Counted from the first letter of the stretch, positions 7,220-13,861 are shown. The stretch is 13,959 nt of DNA from JAWODU01 sp046483125 (GCA_046483125.1 JAWODU010000035.1:1-13959); one strand, 5' to 3'. Numbers and translations: made by a program. The notes: generated by a model not told the origin, from the sequence alone.

Positions 7220-7465
7220 GAACGCTCAATTAAAGTCGCCACAGTTATCGCAACGCTCTTGACCATCGCGGCCGTGCGTGCCGCCGAACCCTCGGACGCG
7301 AACCGCGATGCGAAAGGAAACTCCATGACATCAAAATCTACGGAATGTCGGGCCGTGCGCCCGCCGGCAGACGACTTTGTAACGCTGTGCAGAGAAGTGG
7401 ACGAGCCTGCCCTTCGTCAAGCGGAACGCAAAAATGTGCACGACTGGAAAGCAGAATCCCAATGA
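7220..7465 (+). pseudogene. Remnant of a secreted protein (signal peptide plus short tail)
   Basis: After the second sulfatase stop the same frame opens again with a good signal peptide (IKVATVIATLLTIAAVRAAEP) but no start codon except a TTG at 7259 inside it. The next 57 residues, including DDFVTLCREVDEPALRQ, match nothing I recognise. The TGA at 7463-7465 overlaps the ATG of the next frame as ATGA. The most likely reading is fusion of a signal-peptide start from one gene with unrelated sequence. A short genuine protein that starts at ATG 7325 cannot be excluded. Confidence 0.4.
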
Positions 7466-7638
7466 CAAACGGAAACACAGCCCTCACCTGGCAACCGCCC
7501 GCGTTATTTGATCCCGAGAAAGGGGGTCTCGGATTGCCGCAGTTGGAAGGTGTGGAGCACATGTTGCTCTACGACCCGCTGCCCAGCCAATGCGAGGTCG
7601 ACTGCGGCGGCGACGACCGCTATTGGGGCCGCCTGTAA
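7462..7638 (+). pseudogene. Short sialidase-like N-terminus (58 codons)
   Basis: This frame begins at an ATG coupled (ATGA) to the preceding frame and codes for MTNGNTALTWQPPALFDPEK and so on to a TAA. The segments LPQLEGVEHMLLYDP and CGGDDRYWG recall the first strands of BNR/sialidase-like proteins of PVC bacteria, where the chain then continues with a His-rich strand. Here it stops 17 nt before the transposase start at 7656. It is probably a gene start cut off by insertion of the transposase unit. Family assignment is from memory of similar sequences and is uncertain. Confidence 0.4.
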
Positions 7639-7655
7639 AAGGGAGGTATAGAACG

Positions 7656-8579
7656 ATGGGAAAGCGCATGTACGCCCACGATTATACCCGGCCGGGGTTC
7701 TACATGATCACCATCCTCACGGCCGGGCGTCGGCGGTTGTTCGGCAGGTGCGAGAACAACCGGACCCGGCTTTCCGAGATGGGCGAGATCGTGAAGCGGC
7801 GCTGGCATGAAATCCCACAGTATCGCCCGGGCATCGAAACAAACACTCTGGTGGTGATGCCCGATCACCTGCACGGAATCGTGTATGTGAAAGGGAAACT
7901 GCCGAAACCAGTCGGCCAAACCATCCGCGGCTACAAGAGCGGCGCCACCTCCGAACTGCGAAAGCATACCAACGACCCCAGGCTGGATATCTGGGAGGAG
8001 GGTTACCACGACCGGGTGATCATGAATTCGGACACGCTCCGCTCGGAGCGCCGATACATCGCCGACAACCCGCGGCGATACTGTGTGCGCAAAGACAACC
8101 CGGAGTTATTTGTACGTGTGAACCGCCTGGAACACCCGCGGCTTCCGGCGGGCCCGGCCTGGGCAGGCTACGGCAATCTGCATCTTATTGGTAAGCCCGC
8201 GATGATGCCCGTACAGGTATCACGGAAGGCAAGCCAGAGCGAACTGGCCGCGCTCAAGGCACATGTGAAAAAGCAGAGCTGGCGCGGGACCGTTGTGGTT
8301 TCCCCGTTCATATCGCCGGGCGAGAAAGAAATTGCCCAGGAGGTGATGGCACAGGACTACGGAAGCCTGATCCTGGTCAAACCGGAAGGTTTCCCGCCCT
8401 TGTACAAACCTTCGGGGGTCTACTTCGACCTGTGCGCCCAGGGGCGCCTGCTCGTGCTATCGCCCTATCCGCACACCGGCCGGGCGCAGCCCTTGACCCG
8501 CGAGCGCTGCCTGGAGATGAACGAGTACGTGGAGGAGATGTGCGGGGGAATGTGCGGCAATAATGCCGCACCGCGGTAA
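7656..8579 (+). CDS. REP-associated tyrosine transposase with fused C-terminal domain
   Basis: The first 155 or so residues are a Y1/HUH transposase of the IS200/REP-associated (RAYT) type: YTRPGFYMITI at 10-20, the metal-binding MPDHLHGIV with HLH at 71-73, GYKSGAT at 92-98, and the probable nucleophile Tyr117 in EEGYHDR. These enzymes cut and join single-stranded DNA at hairpins. From about 160 to 296 a second domain follows, with VVVSPFISPGEKEIAQE, LYKPSGVYFDLCAQGRLL and LSPYPHTG. Its glycine/serine turn and spacing recall the DprA/SMF (SLOG) Rossmann fold, but this is only a resemblance. GGGAGG lies 9 nt before the ATG. The reading frame is intact, in contrast to the fragments on both sides. 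A hairpin follows the stop. It may have mobilised the palindrome at 6889-7047. Confidence 0.8.
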   Translation: MGKRMYAHDYTRPGFYMITILTAGRRRLFGRCENNRTRLSEMGEIVKRRWHEIPQYRPGIETNTLVVMPDHLHGIVYVKGKLPKPVGQTIRGYKSGATSELRKHTNDPRLDIWEEGYHDRVIMNSDTLRSERRYIADNPRRYCVRKDNPELFVRVNRLEHPRLPAGPAWAGYGNLHLIGKPAMMPVQVSRKASQSELAALKAHVKKQSWRGTVVVSPFISPGEKEIAQEVMAQDYGSLILVKPEGFPPLYKPSGVYFDLCAQGRLLVLSPYPHTGRAQPLTRERCLEMNEYVEEMCGGMCGNNAAPR

Positions 8580-8808
8580 CGGCGGGCGGCCATTATTGGC
8601 CGCCTTAATACTTCAACTGATGGGGGTAATTATGGCAATAACGCAAGCGGCTTCGGCCGAGGGTAAGCCTGGGATCACGGTGCTTAACGCGTCGGGCGCC
8701 AGGCTGACCTGGGCCGCCGGTGCGTATGTCTTTTACAGGCTTGACGCTTTTTACGGCGTCGACACCTCTTCTGGCACGTTTTTCTCGAGAGAAAGCCATT
8801 CTGGCGTA
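8563..8808 (+). pseudogene. Signal-peptide fragment of an unknown secreted protein
   Basis: Downstream of the transposase a frame encodes LLAALILQLMGVIMAITQ, then AASAEGKPGITVLNASG, which looks like a signal peptide with a cleavage site after AASA and the first residues of a mature protein. The frame's first ATG (8563) lies inside the transposase gene; ATGs at 8617 or 8632 sit within the hydrophobic core. After about 8700 the sequence no longer resembles a protein, and the open frame runs on only because it lies antisense to the GC-rich aldolase gene. I read it as another broken gene start with its own start codon lost. Confidence 0.35.
8585..8604 (+). terminator. Perfect hairpin after the transposase gene
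   Basis: GGCGGCCA, a 4-nt TTAT loop and TGGCCGCC form a perfect 8-bp GC-rich stem five bases after the transposase stop codon. Only TTAATACTT follows, so it is a poor intrinsic terminator. It could also be a hairpin recognised by the transposase. Confidence 0.5.
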
Positions 8809-9747
8809 TTATTCACGGCAAGAACTCGTTTTGTGCGGAGGTACCGGCGAATAGGGCTCACGCAATCTATCCAGAGCCTTCACATCCTCTTCCGTAAGGT
8901 CCCTGCACGCAACCCGGCAGTAGGTGGTGAGCGGCAGGCCGAGGCGCCGGAGCCAGCATTTCGCGTTGCGGGGATAGGCGCATTTGATCGTGTCCTGGGC
9001 CCGGGTCAGAAACTCCTGCAGACGCCCGGCCTCCTCCGGAGCTTTTTCAAAATCCCGGCACAGCCGGACGTACGGCTCCGGAATGAAATTGGCGGCGATA
9101 CTGCTGTATCCGCCCCCGCCGGCACGCAGAGAATCCAGCAGTGTCGGAGCGTGCGCGTTGAACCATGTAAGCGGCGTACCCTCAATGGCGGCAAGTTTCT
9201 CGCGTATGACGGGCAGTGAACAACAGGTGTCCTTGTAGAAGACGACGCGCCCGGTACCGGCCGCCCATTCCAACAGCTTCGGTGACAGCGTGCGGTGATA
9301 CGGCCGGGGGCATTCGTAGAGCCCCAGTGGAATACCGTCACAGGCATCGAACACGGCTTCAGCACGCTCCCTCCAGATGGTGTCCGGCTCATCTTCCGCC
9401 GCCAACTGATTCACGGTCAGCACCACGGCCGTCACACCGGTGTCGCGGATCCGGCGGGCCACAGCCGCCTGTTCATCGGTCGAAATCCCGAAGGCGCCGG
9501 CCGCCACGACCGGCACGCGTCCGCCCGCCTTCGCAACCACGCGCGCCGCCAGCTCAAGCCGCTCCGCGGCCGTCAGCTCGTATATCTCGCTCGACAGGCA
9601 GACGGCGAACAGTCCCGCTACACCGGCGTCGATGTACCAGTCCACCAGCGCATCCAGCGCGGGACGGTCGATTGCGCCCTGATCGTCGAACGGCGTGAGC
9701 ATCACCGGCCAGACACCGGGAGGAATCAGGGGGGCAGTTGAAGTCAT
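8809..9747 (-). CDS. DHDPS/N-acetylneuraminate lyase-family aldolase
   Basis: The 312-residue product is a full-length class I aldolase TIM barrel of this family, which makes or breaks C-C bonds using pyruvate as one partner. The Schiff-base lysine is Lys172 (VVFYKDTCC) and the active-site tyrosine is Tyr144 (LGLYECPRPYHR). The usual GxxGE substrate-carboxylate motif appears as CLSSE at 50-54, followed by ELTAAERLEL, so the pocket differs from both lysine-biosynthesis DapA and typical NanA. The presence of sialidase-like genes makes a sugar-acid substrate attractive, but the genes are not adjacent. The ATG at 9747 fits the family's N-terminus (PPGVWPVMLTPF); no clear ribosome site precedes it. 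It stands alone on its strand, about 97 bp from the hipA remnant, and was probably transcribed with or after hipB originally. Confidence 0.85.
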   Translation of the reverse strand: MTSTAPLIPPGVWPVMLTPFDDQGAIDRPALDALVDWYIDAGVAGLFAVCLSSEIYELTAAERLELAARVVAKAGGRVPVVAAGAFGISTDEQAAVARRIRDTGVTAVVLTVNQLAAEDEPDTIWRERAEAVFDACDGIPLGLYECPRPYHRTLSPKLLEWAAGTGRVVFYKDTCCSLPVIREKLAAIEGTPLTWFNAHAPTLLDSLRAGGGGYSSIAANFIPEPYVRLCRDFEKAPEEAGRLQEFLTRAQDTIKCAYPRNAKCWLRRLGLPLTTYCRVACRDLTEEDVKALDRLREPYSPVPPHKTSSCRE

Positions 9748-9844
9748 GTGATGTTACTTTTCATTTATCCCGAACACTTCGCGGCGCCGGAAAGCGTTCA
9801 AGCTGCGGCAAAACCCTCAATCGTGTCAAATCTCCGGAGACAAT

Positions 9845-10113
9845 CTATGATCGCATGCGAGCACACCGCTGTAAAACCTGATCGCGGATTCGGGTGGTCA
9901 TCTCCGCATCTGCCGGATGCCGGCCCGGCGCGCACGTGTCTTCAGCGATTGCCGAGATACTGCGGGTCAGGGCATCAACCCGTTCACGAACCATCGGCCG
10001 CCCCAGGCCGCATGTCTCGGCCAGACACTTGAAGTGAACCGGAGGAATCCGTCAGGGTCCTGCTCAAGTTTCCCCACGGGATCGTTGTGCAAATAAACAC
10101 TCAGCGTACTCAT
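9845..10113 (-). pseudogene. hipA: Collapsed hipA-like toxin kinase gene
   Basis: From the ATG at 10113 the product begins as HipA proteins do (MSTLSVYLHNDPVGKLEQD, then DGFLRF) and then loses the frame. In another frame the sequence resumes as the HipA C-terminal helices: HFKCLAETCGLGRPMVRERV, ending RDQVLQRCARMRS and a TAG at 9845. HipA proteins have about 400-440 residues, so some 320 residues, including the whole kinase active site and P-loop-like region, are missing; the junction lies near 10035-10040 and shifts the frame. The start overlaps the hipB stop as ATGA, the standard layout of hipBA operons. HipA phosphorylates glutamyl-tRNA synthetase or related targets; this copy cannot. Confidence 0.75.
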
Positions 10114-10349
10114 CTCGTACGGCCTCTTTCGTCGTCGGACGGTATCGCCAGGCGCATCTTCAAGCCGAGCGCCTGCAGGACCTTGAACGCGCCTTCCATA
10201 CGGGCTGTGGGCTTACCCCGCTCCAATTCGATGAGGTAACGAAGCCCCACACCGGCCACCATGGCCAACTGTTTCTGGGTGACTTTAAGGCGCTTGCGCT
10301 CCTCACGGATGGCGGCCCCGAGTTCCTTGCTGTCAGCTACTGTCTTCAT
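10110..10349 (-). CDS. hipB: HipB-like XRE-family antitoxin/repressor
   Basis: The 79-residue protein is a lambda-repressor-like helix-turn-helix domain from about residue 10 to 65, with VTQKQLAMVAGVGLRYLIEL as the helix-turn-helix and the ending FKVLQALGLKMRLAIP typical of HipB-type antitoxins. It should bind its own promoter as a dimer and, in an intact module, bind HipA. The ATG at 10349 is chosen over an open frame reaching 10445 because the latter would run through the promoter. The start codon overlaps the operator and has no separate ribosome site, so translation may be near-leaderless. The stop overlaps the start of the hipA remnant (ATGA). The repressor is intact although its toxin partner is not. 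Confidence 0.8.
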   Translation of the reverse strand: MKTVADSKELGAAIREERKRLKVTQKQLAMVAGVGLRYLIELERGKPTARMEGAFKVLQALGLKMRLAIPSDDERGRTR

Positions 10350-10404
10350 ATTCCTGTAAGGGAATATACTACAGTAACAGGCGGAAGTCAACGAGGAATA
10401 TTCC
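10349..10404 (-). promoter_or_regulatory. hipB promoter with two palindromic operators
   Basis: On the minus strand TTGACT (10391-10386), a 17-nt spacer and TATATT (10368-10363) form a strong sigma-70 promoter. A perfect operator TATTCC-N6-GGAATA (10349-10366) covers the -10 and the start codon, and a second palindrome GGAATATTCC (10395-10404) abuts the -35. The E. coli HipB operators are TATCC-N8-GGATA, so the half-sites here are clearly of the same type. Autorepression is the expected outcome. Confidence 0.85.
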
Positions 10405-10445
10405 CGATCGGGAACCATCGGCATAAGCGCGTTGAGGAAAATCAT

Positions 10446-10474
10446 TTGACAGAATGTATAGCATTCTGTTTAAT
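10446..10474 (+). promoter_or_regulatory. Promoter with spacer-embedded operator for the AAA ATPase
   Basis: TTGACA (10446-10451), a 17-nt spacer and TTTAAT (10469-10474) form a good sigma-70 promoter 26 nt before the start codon. A perfect inverted repeat, ACAGAATG (10449-10456) and CATTCTGT (10462-10469) with 5 nt between, fills the spacer. Its half-site differs from the hipB operators, so another regulator is implied. Confidence 0.75.
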
Positions 10475-10499
10475 GGTTTGCTGTAATGGAGTGAACGTG

Positions 10500-11699
10500 A
10501 TGCAAGTGGAAAAACTCATAGAATTGCATGAACTGGCGAGAAAAGAGGCCGTAAACTATCCCCTGAGACGCTTTCTTTACAGCGACATCAGCCAAATGGA
10601 AGGAAGGCATTTCACGGGAATCGTCGGGCCTCGGGGAAGCGGCAAGACAGTCATGCTCAGGCAGTACGCCCTCGAACACCAGGACGCTTTCTATCTTGCC
10701 GCCGACACCCTGGAAGCCGGGGACGATGCATGGGATATTATTCAAACCCTGCAGGAGCATTACTCTTACCGGACGTTCCTTCTGGACGAGATACATTTCC
10801 TGCCGGATGCCGCTTCGCTGTTGAAGCGATTGTACGACTTCAGGAAATTGCGGGTGCTTTTTTCCAGTTCCGTTGCCCTTGCGATGCATGCCTCGGCCTA
10901 CGATCTTTCAAGAAGGGTCAGGATGGCAACCCTGTTCCCCTTTTCTTACCGGGAATATGTCTTCTTCAAGGAGGGAATGTCCCTGAAACCGCTGACCGTG
11001 GATGCGGTGGCCGGCGGGCAGTGGGATCCGGATCATGTTCGCGCCGGAAGGTTCTTTAACGGATACCTGCGCGGCGGGCTTCTGCCGTTTTCCCTGGAGG
11101 AGCCCGATCCGCTCCCCCTGCTCCGCAACACAATAGAAAAAGTCATTGCCCGGGATATACCGTCGGTTATGCGTCTGGCGGTTGACGAACTGGAAACGAT
11201 CAGACGGCTGTTACGGTTTATCGGTTCTTCGGGAGTCGACGGCATTAATTACTCATCGCTTTCCAGGAACCTCGGCATCACGAAATACAAAGCCGAGCAA
11301 TACGCGGGATGCCTTGAAAAGGCCTTTGTGCTTCACCGGCTATTCCCGGCGGGGACGAATGTGGTGCGTGAACCGAAGGTGCTTATGGCGCCGCCCTGCC
11401 GTCTCCTGTACCGTGCCTACGAAGAGGCCGCGGGCGGGCTGAGAGAAGACTTTTTCGTGGAAGCTGTTAAACAGGCCGGGTTACCCGTTCGTTACCTGAA
11501 AAGCAGACGCGGGGCGAAAACGCCGGACTTTCTTGTCGGAGAAGAGGGATCGGAGGTCGTCGCGGAAGTGGGCGGAAAGGGGAAAGGGCGCAGTCAATTC
11601 AAGGGCATTGAGGATTTCAGGAAAGTAATTTTTGCGGACACGCCGGTTCCGGACGAAAAACGCGTACCGCTGTTCATGGCAGGCTATCTGGCGCCGTGA
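10500..11699 (+). CDS. AAA ATPase with DUF4143-type C-terminal domain
   Basis: The 399-residue protein has an N-terminal AAA module: Walker A GPRGSGKT at 43-50, Walker B FLLDE at 93-97, the sensor-like FSSS at 121-124, and the family element ATLFPFSYREYVFF near 143-156. The C-terminal DUF4143 part contains a winged-helix-like segment (YSSLSRNLGITKYKAEQY) and a nuclease-like fold with PDF at 342-344 and AEVGGK at 355-360, reminiscent of PD-(D/E)xK enzymes. Proteins of this type are widespread, often strain-specific, and their function is unproved; some authors link them with toxin or defence loci. GGAGTG lies ahead of the ATG at 10500. The gene is divergent from hipB, separated by about 150 bp, and is monocistronic. 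The IS begins 35 bp after its stop. Confidence 0.85.
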   Translation: MQVEKLIELHELARKEAVNYPLRRFLYSDISQMEGRHFTGIVGPRGSGKTVMLRQYALEHQDAFYLAADTLEAGDDAWDIIQTLQEHYSYRTFLLDEIHFLPDAASLLKRLYDFRKLRVLFSSSVALAMHASAYDLSRRVRMATLFPFSYREYVFFKEGMSLKPLTVDAVAGGQWDPDHVRAGRFFNGYLRGGLLPFSLEEPDPLPLLRNTIEKVIARDIPSVMRLAVDELETIRRLLRFIGSSGVDGINYSSLSRNLGITKYKAEQYAGCLEKAFVLHRLFPAGTNVVREPKVLMAPPCRLLYRAYEEAAGGLREDFFVEAVKQAGLPVRYLKSRRGAKTPDFLVGEEGSEVVAEVGGKGKGRSQFKGIEDFRKVIFADTPVPDEKRVPLFMAGYLAP

Positions 11700-11734
11700 G
11701 TTCTTCAACGAGCCGAAAAAGGTAAAAACGCGCT

Positions 11735-11751
11735 TTTGAAATTTTGCCATA
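11735..11751 (+). repeat. Left terminal inverted repeat of the IS
   Basis: The 17-nt sequence matches the reverse complement of 13612-13628 at 16 positions. It lies 35 bp after the ATPase stop codon. Confidence 0.8.
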
Positions 11752-11844
11752 AGGGAACATAGGCAAGATTCATAGGAAAATCGAGGATTTTGAGGTTGCC
11801 TGGCGGGAAAATGCGAGAAAGTTGATTTTTTCTCTTTTTTTGCC

Positions 11845-11873
11845 TTGACTCTTATAGGTAATTACAGGATAGT
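11845..11873 (+). promoter_or_regulatory. Promoter of the IS genes
   Basis: TTGACT (11845-11850), a 17-nt spacer and GATAGT (11868-11873, four of six consensus bases) lie 13 nt before the first IS gene. A pyrimidine/T-rich stretch (11824-11841) precedes it and could either boost the promoter or stop transcripts that enter from the ATPase gene. Confidence 0.55.
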
Positions 11874-11886
11874 GCATACAAGAACG

Positions 11887-12291
11887 ATGAGTCCCTTATC
11901 ACAGATCAGCCGGATTCGGCAGCGCATTGCGCGACTGGTTCGGCAAAGACAGGCGGCTGAACGGAGGCTTTTAGGGCGTCCTGAGTTACTTAAAGGCACG
12001 TTGCTGGAGGTCAAGCGCAGCTGCGGCAAAGCCGGTTGCAGGTGCGCAAGGGGTGAGAAGCACACCTGCTATCAGCTTTCGGTCAGCGTGGAAGGAAAAA
12101 GGCGGACCTGGAATGTACCGCGTCGGTATCTGGCAAAGGTCAAGCGTCTGACGGAAAACTACCGGCACTTTCGCCGGGCCCGGGCCGATTGGGTGCGGAT
12201 TAATGAACAGATGCTGAAGTTGATCAATGATCTGGAAGCAGCCCGAACCGTATCGGATTTTCGTGATGAGTCCGGGAGTAAAAGAAGCTAA
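11887..12291 (+). CDS. DUF6788-type protein of an insertion sequence
   Basis: The 134-residue, strongly basic protein starts with a charged helix (SRIRQRIARLVRQRQAAERR) and then carries LLEVKRSCGKAGCRCARGEK, TCYQLSVSVEGKRRTWNVPR and a helical tail. The cysteine motif CGKAGCRC is typical of the DUF6788 family, which is commonly found next to DDE transposases and may bind DNA or metal; its function is not established. The ATG at 11887 follows the predicted promoter closely; the ribosome site is weak (AAGAACG). Its end overlaps the transposase start by 26 nt, so the two are probably translationally coupled. It appears complete. Confidence 0.7.
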   Translation: MSPLSQISRIRQRIARLVRQRQAAERRLLGRPELLKGTLLEVKRSCGKAGCRCARGEKHTCYQLSVSVEGKRRTWNVPRRYLAKVKRLTENYRHFRRARADWVRINEQMLKLINDLEAARTVSDFRDESGSKRS

Positions 12292-13360
12292 GAAGAAGCG
12301 TGCGGCCGAGCGCCGGGCCGGGAAACGGGCCGAGCGCAAACGGCTGAGCAGGGAGCATCGCTACGTGGCTTGGAAACATCTCTCGCGCAACCAGAAGGAA
12401 GTGGCCACACGCCTGGCGCACGGGGAAGGCTGCGACTATATCCACGACGGTTCGTGGGGCTTCTTCGACCGGTTCATGCTTTTTCTCAAGAGCGTGGGGT
12501 ATCTGGCCACGCTGGATCTGGACGGGAAGGGCTACACTCGCAAGATGATCACCATCGCCAAGCTGCTTCTCACCTACCAGACGCGCATCCTGTTGGGCAT
12601 TGACTCGATCAACAAGGTTCCGTTCCTGCTGTTCGGAGACATCGGACTTCTGATGACGCTGGGCTGGACGGCGCGGCAGATCAAGGAGGGGGTGTGCAAA
12701 CGCGGGGAGGGCAAGCACGACGGCCCGGTGCACAAGGACACGCTACCGGACTGCCTGGAGCGTATGGGGGCAGAGGAGATCACCCGTAGCCTCAATGACG
12801 GCATCAAGTTGCTCAAGACCATCGGCGTTGCCGGCTTCCGAACCTTCGACGAGTATCGCGATCCGCAACGAAAGCGGGCCGAACCCGATCCGATCAACGC
12901 GGTGATGGTTACCTGCTGGGACGGCTACGAATACAAGCCGGGCAAGGAGAAGGTCTTTCTGACTTCGCTGAATGTCGGTGAACCCCGCGTGGTCATCGAC
13001 AAGTACGACCTGCGCAGCCTGATCGAGAACTGCGGCAACCGCGATCTGAAGCAGGGCTGGCTGATCAACAAATACCCCAAGAAGGAAGTCAACGCCATCC
13101 GTGCGCATGTGTTCCTGACCATCGGCATGTTCAACATGTCCCTGGCCTACCGCACCGAGCAGGGCGAACAGATCGCCGAGGAATGCATCCGGCGCTACCG
13201 AATGAAAACGATGCTGGCCGCCCGCCACAAGTGCATGATCGTCTGCGGCGAACACTACGGGATCTTCGATCTCGAAGAGCTGATGATGCTCCTCGGCCAG
13301 CCGGTGCGTCGCCCCATGCGCACTCAGGAAGAAGCCTTCCGCAGAATCTACGGGCTATAG
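12266..13360 (+). CDS. DDE-type (IS4/IS1634-like) transposase, catalytic core apparently deleted
   Basis: The 364-residue product resembles a known transposase family at both ends. The N-terminal part (about 28-185) has a basic leader, YIHDGSWGFFDRFMLFLKSV, and HKDTLPDCLERM. The C-terminal part begins near 188 with GFRTFDEYRD, then INAVMVTCWDGYEYKPGKEK, the catalytic-glutamate helix YDLRSLIENCGNRDLKQGW (Glu254), and the ending HYGIFDLEELMMLLG. In relatives I remember, some 150-200 residues lie between LLKTIG and FRTFDEY, with the first two catalytic aspartates (LDGTD-like and DKGF-like). They are absent here, so the frame was kept but the enzyme should be inactive. The ATG at 12266 is preferred; an in-frame upstream start adds 13 residues. 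Confidence 0.65.
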   Translation: MSPGVKEAKKKRAAERRAGKRAERKRLSREHRYVAWKHLSRNQKEVATRLAHGEGCDYIHDGSWGFFDRFMLFLKSVGYLATLDLDGKGYTRKMITIAKLLLTYQTRILLGIDSINKVPFLLFGDIGLLMTLGWTARQIKEGVCKRGEGKHDGPVHKDTLPDCLERMGAEEITRSLNDGIKLLKTIGVAGFRTFDEYRDPQRKRAEPDPINAVMVTCWDGYEYKPGKEKVFLTSLNVGEPRVVIDKYDLRSLIENCGNRDLKQGWLINKYPKKEVNAIRAHVFLTIGMFNMSLAYRTEQGEQIAEECIRRYRMKTMLAARHKCMIVCGEHYGIFDLEELMMLLGQPVRRPMRTQEEAFRRIYGL

Positions 13361-13611
13361 GAACCGGACCACTACAGTCGAACTGTGCCCACATACCTGT
13401 GGGACTGCCCGCGGGTTACCCTCCAAAGCCTCCCCATCCCCGGATCGGTCGGTTCGTTGGCGTGGGTTGCAAGACGGACGTGCCCGTGCCCGGGCACCGC
13501 CGCAGGGACCGCCGGATCTATCGCCCTGAAGATTGCCCGGCTGCTCCGCAACGGGGGGGCGCGAACGCTTTTTCCGCCCGGAGGCCCGGTTTTTCTTAAG
13601 AAAACGACCTC
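13361..13611. other. Noncoding 3' part of the IS
   Basis: About 250 GC-rich bases between the transposase stop and the right terminal repeat hold no frame that resembles a protein. The only structure seen is a perfect 12-nt palindrome, GTGCCCGGGCAC, at 13486-13497. It may be a remnant of a further deletion in the element. Confidence 0.4.
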
Positions 13612-13628
13612 TATGGCAAAATCTCAAA
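13612..13628 (-). repeat. Right terminal inverted repeat of the IS
   Basis: Reads TATGGCAAAATCTCAAA on the plus strand and is the inverted partner of 11735-11751, with one mismatch in 17. Confidence 0.8.
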
Positions 13629-13637
13629 TAGGCTTGA

Positions 13638-13790
13638 CCCCGATTCCCCAATTGCGTCATTGTAAACTGCGGCGAAGAAGTCCTCCGGAAATACGAAAAC
13701 TATCTCGATGATTCGCTCAGAGAATATATAGGCAAGCAGATATCCGATTCCCGCCGGGTTCTGGAAGAAAATAAAGGACAGCAGACATGA
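13638..13790 (+). pseudogene. C-terminal fragment of an unknown protein
   Basis: After an in-frame TGA at 13635 the frame codes for a hydrophilic helix-rich tail (CGEEVLRKYENYLDDSLREY, then QISDSRRVLEENKG) and ends in TGA at 13788. The base composition and the ATGA overlap with the next start suggest a true gene end. The rest of the gene was probably removed by the IS insertion or an associated deletion. I do not recognise the family. Confidence 0.4.
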
Positions 13791-13861
13791 CCAGGTTGAC
13801 AATGTTGGCTATTGTCGGTTCAGTGTTGTTTGGCGTGGTGACAGGCGCCAGGGTATACTAA
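13787..13861 (+). pseudogene. Signal-peptide start of a truncated secreted protein
   Basis: An ATG coupled to the preceding stop (ATGA) with AAAGGA upstream begins MTRLTMLAIVGSVLFGVVTG, a good signal peptide, followed by only four codons (ARVY) and a TAA. The sequence from about 13850 on does not look like its continuation, so the gene appears cut at that junction. It was probably the next gene of an operon that encodes exported proteins. Confidence 0.5.

Larger units (their letters stand above)
11735..13628. mobile_element. Insertion sequence with TIRs, two genes
   Basis: A terminal sequence TTTGAAATTTTGCCATA at 11735-11751 recurs inverted at 13612-13628 with one mismatch, and both are followed inward by a purine-rich GG. 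Between them lie a DUF6788-type gene and a DDE-type transposase gene, a combination known from IS4/IS1634-like elements. No clear target duplication is visible in the flanks. The element inserted between the AAA ATPase gene and a partial gene of which only the C-terminus remains. The transposase seems internally deleted, so this copy could move only with an enzyme supplied in trans. Confidence 0.75.

Noticed and set aside
8700..9219. Long plus-strand open frame continuing from the signal-peptide fragment
   Set aside because: It lies antisense to the well-supported aldolase gene, has Arg/Pro-rich composition typical of GC-rich shadows and no family features.
13355..13660. 101-codon minus-strand frame after the transposase
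   Set aside because: Very Arg/Gly/Pro-rich, crosses the IS terminal repeat and has no start signal or family resemblance.
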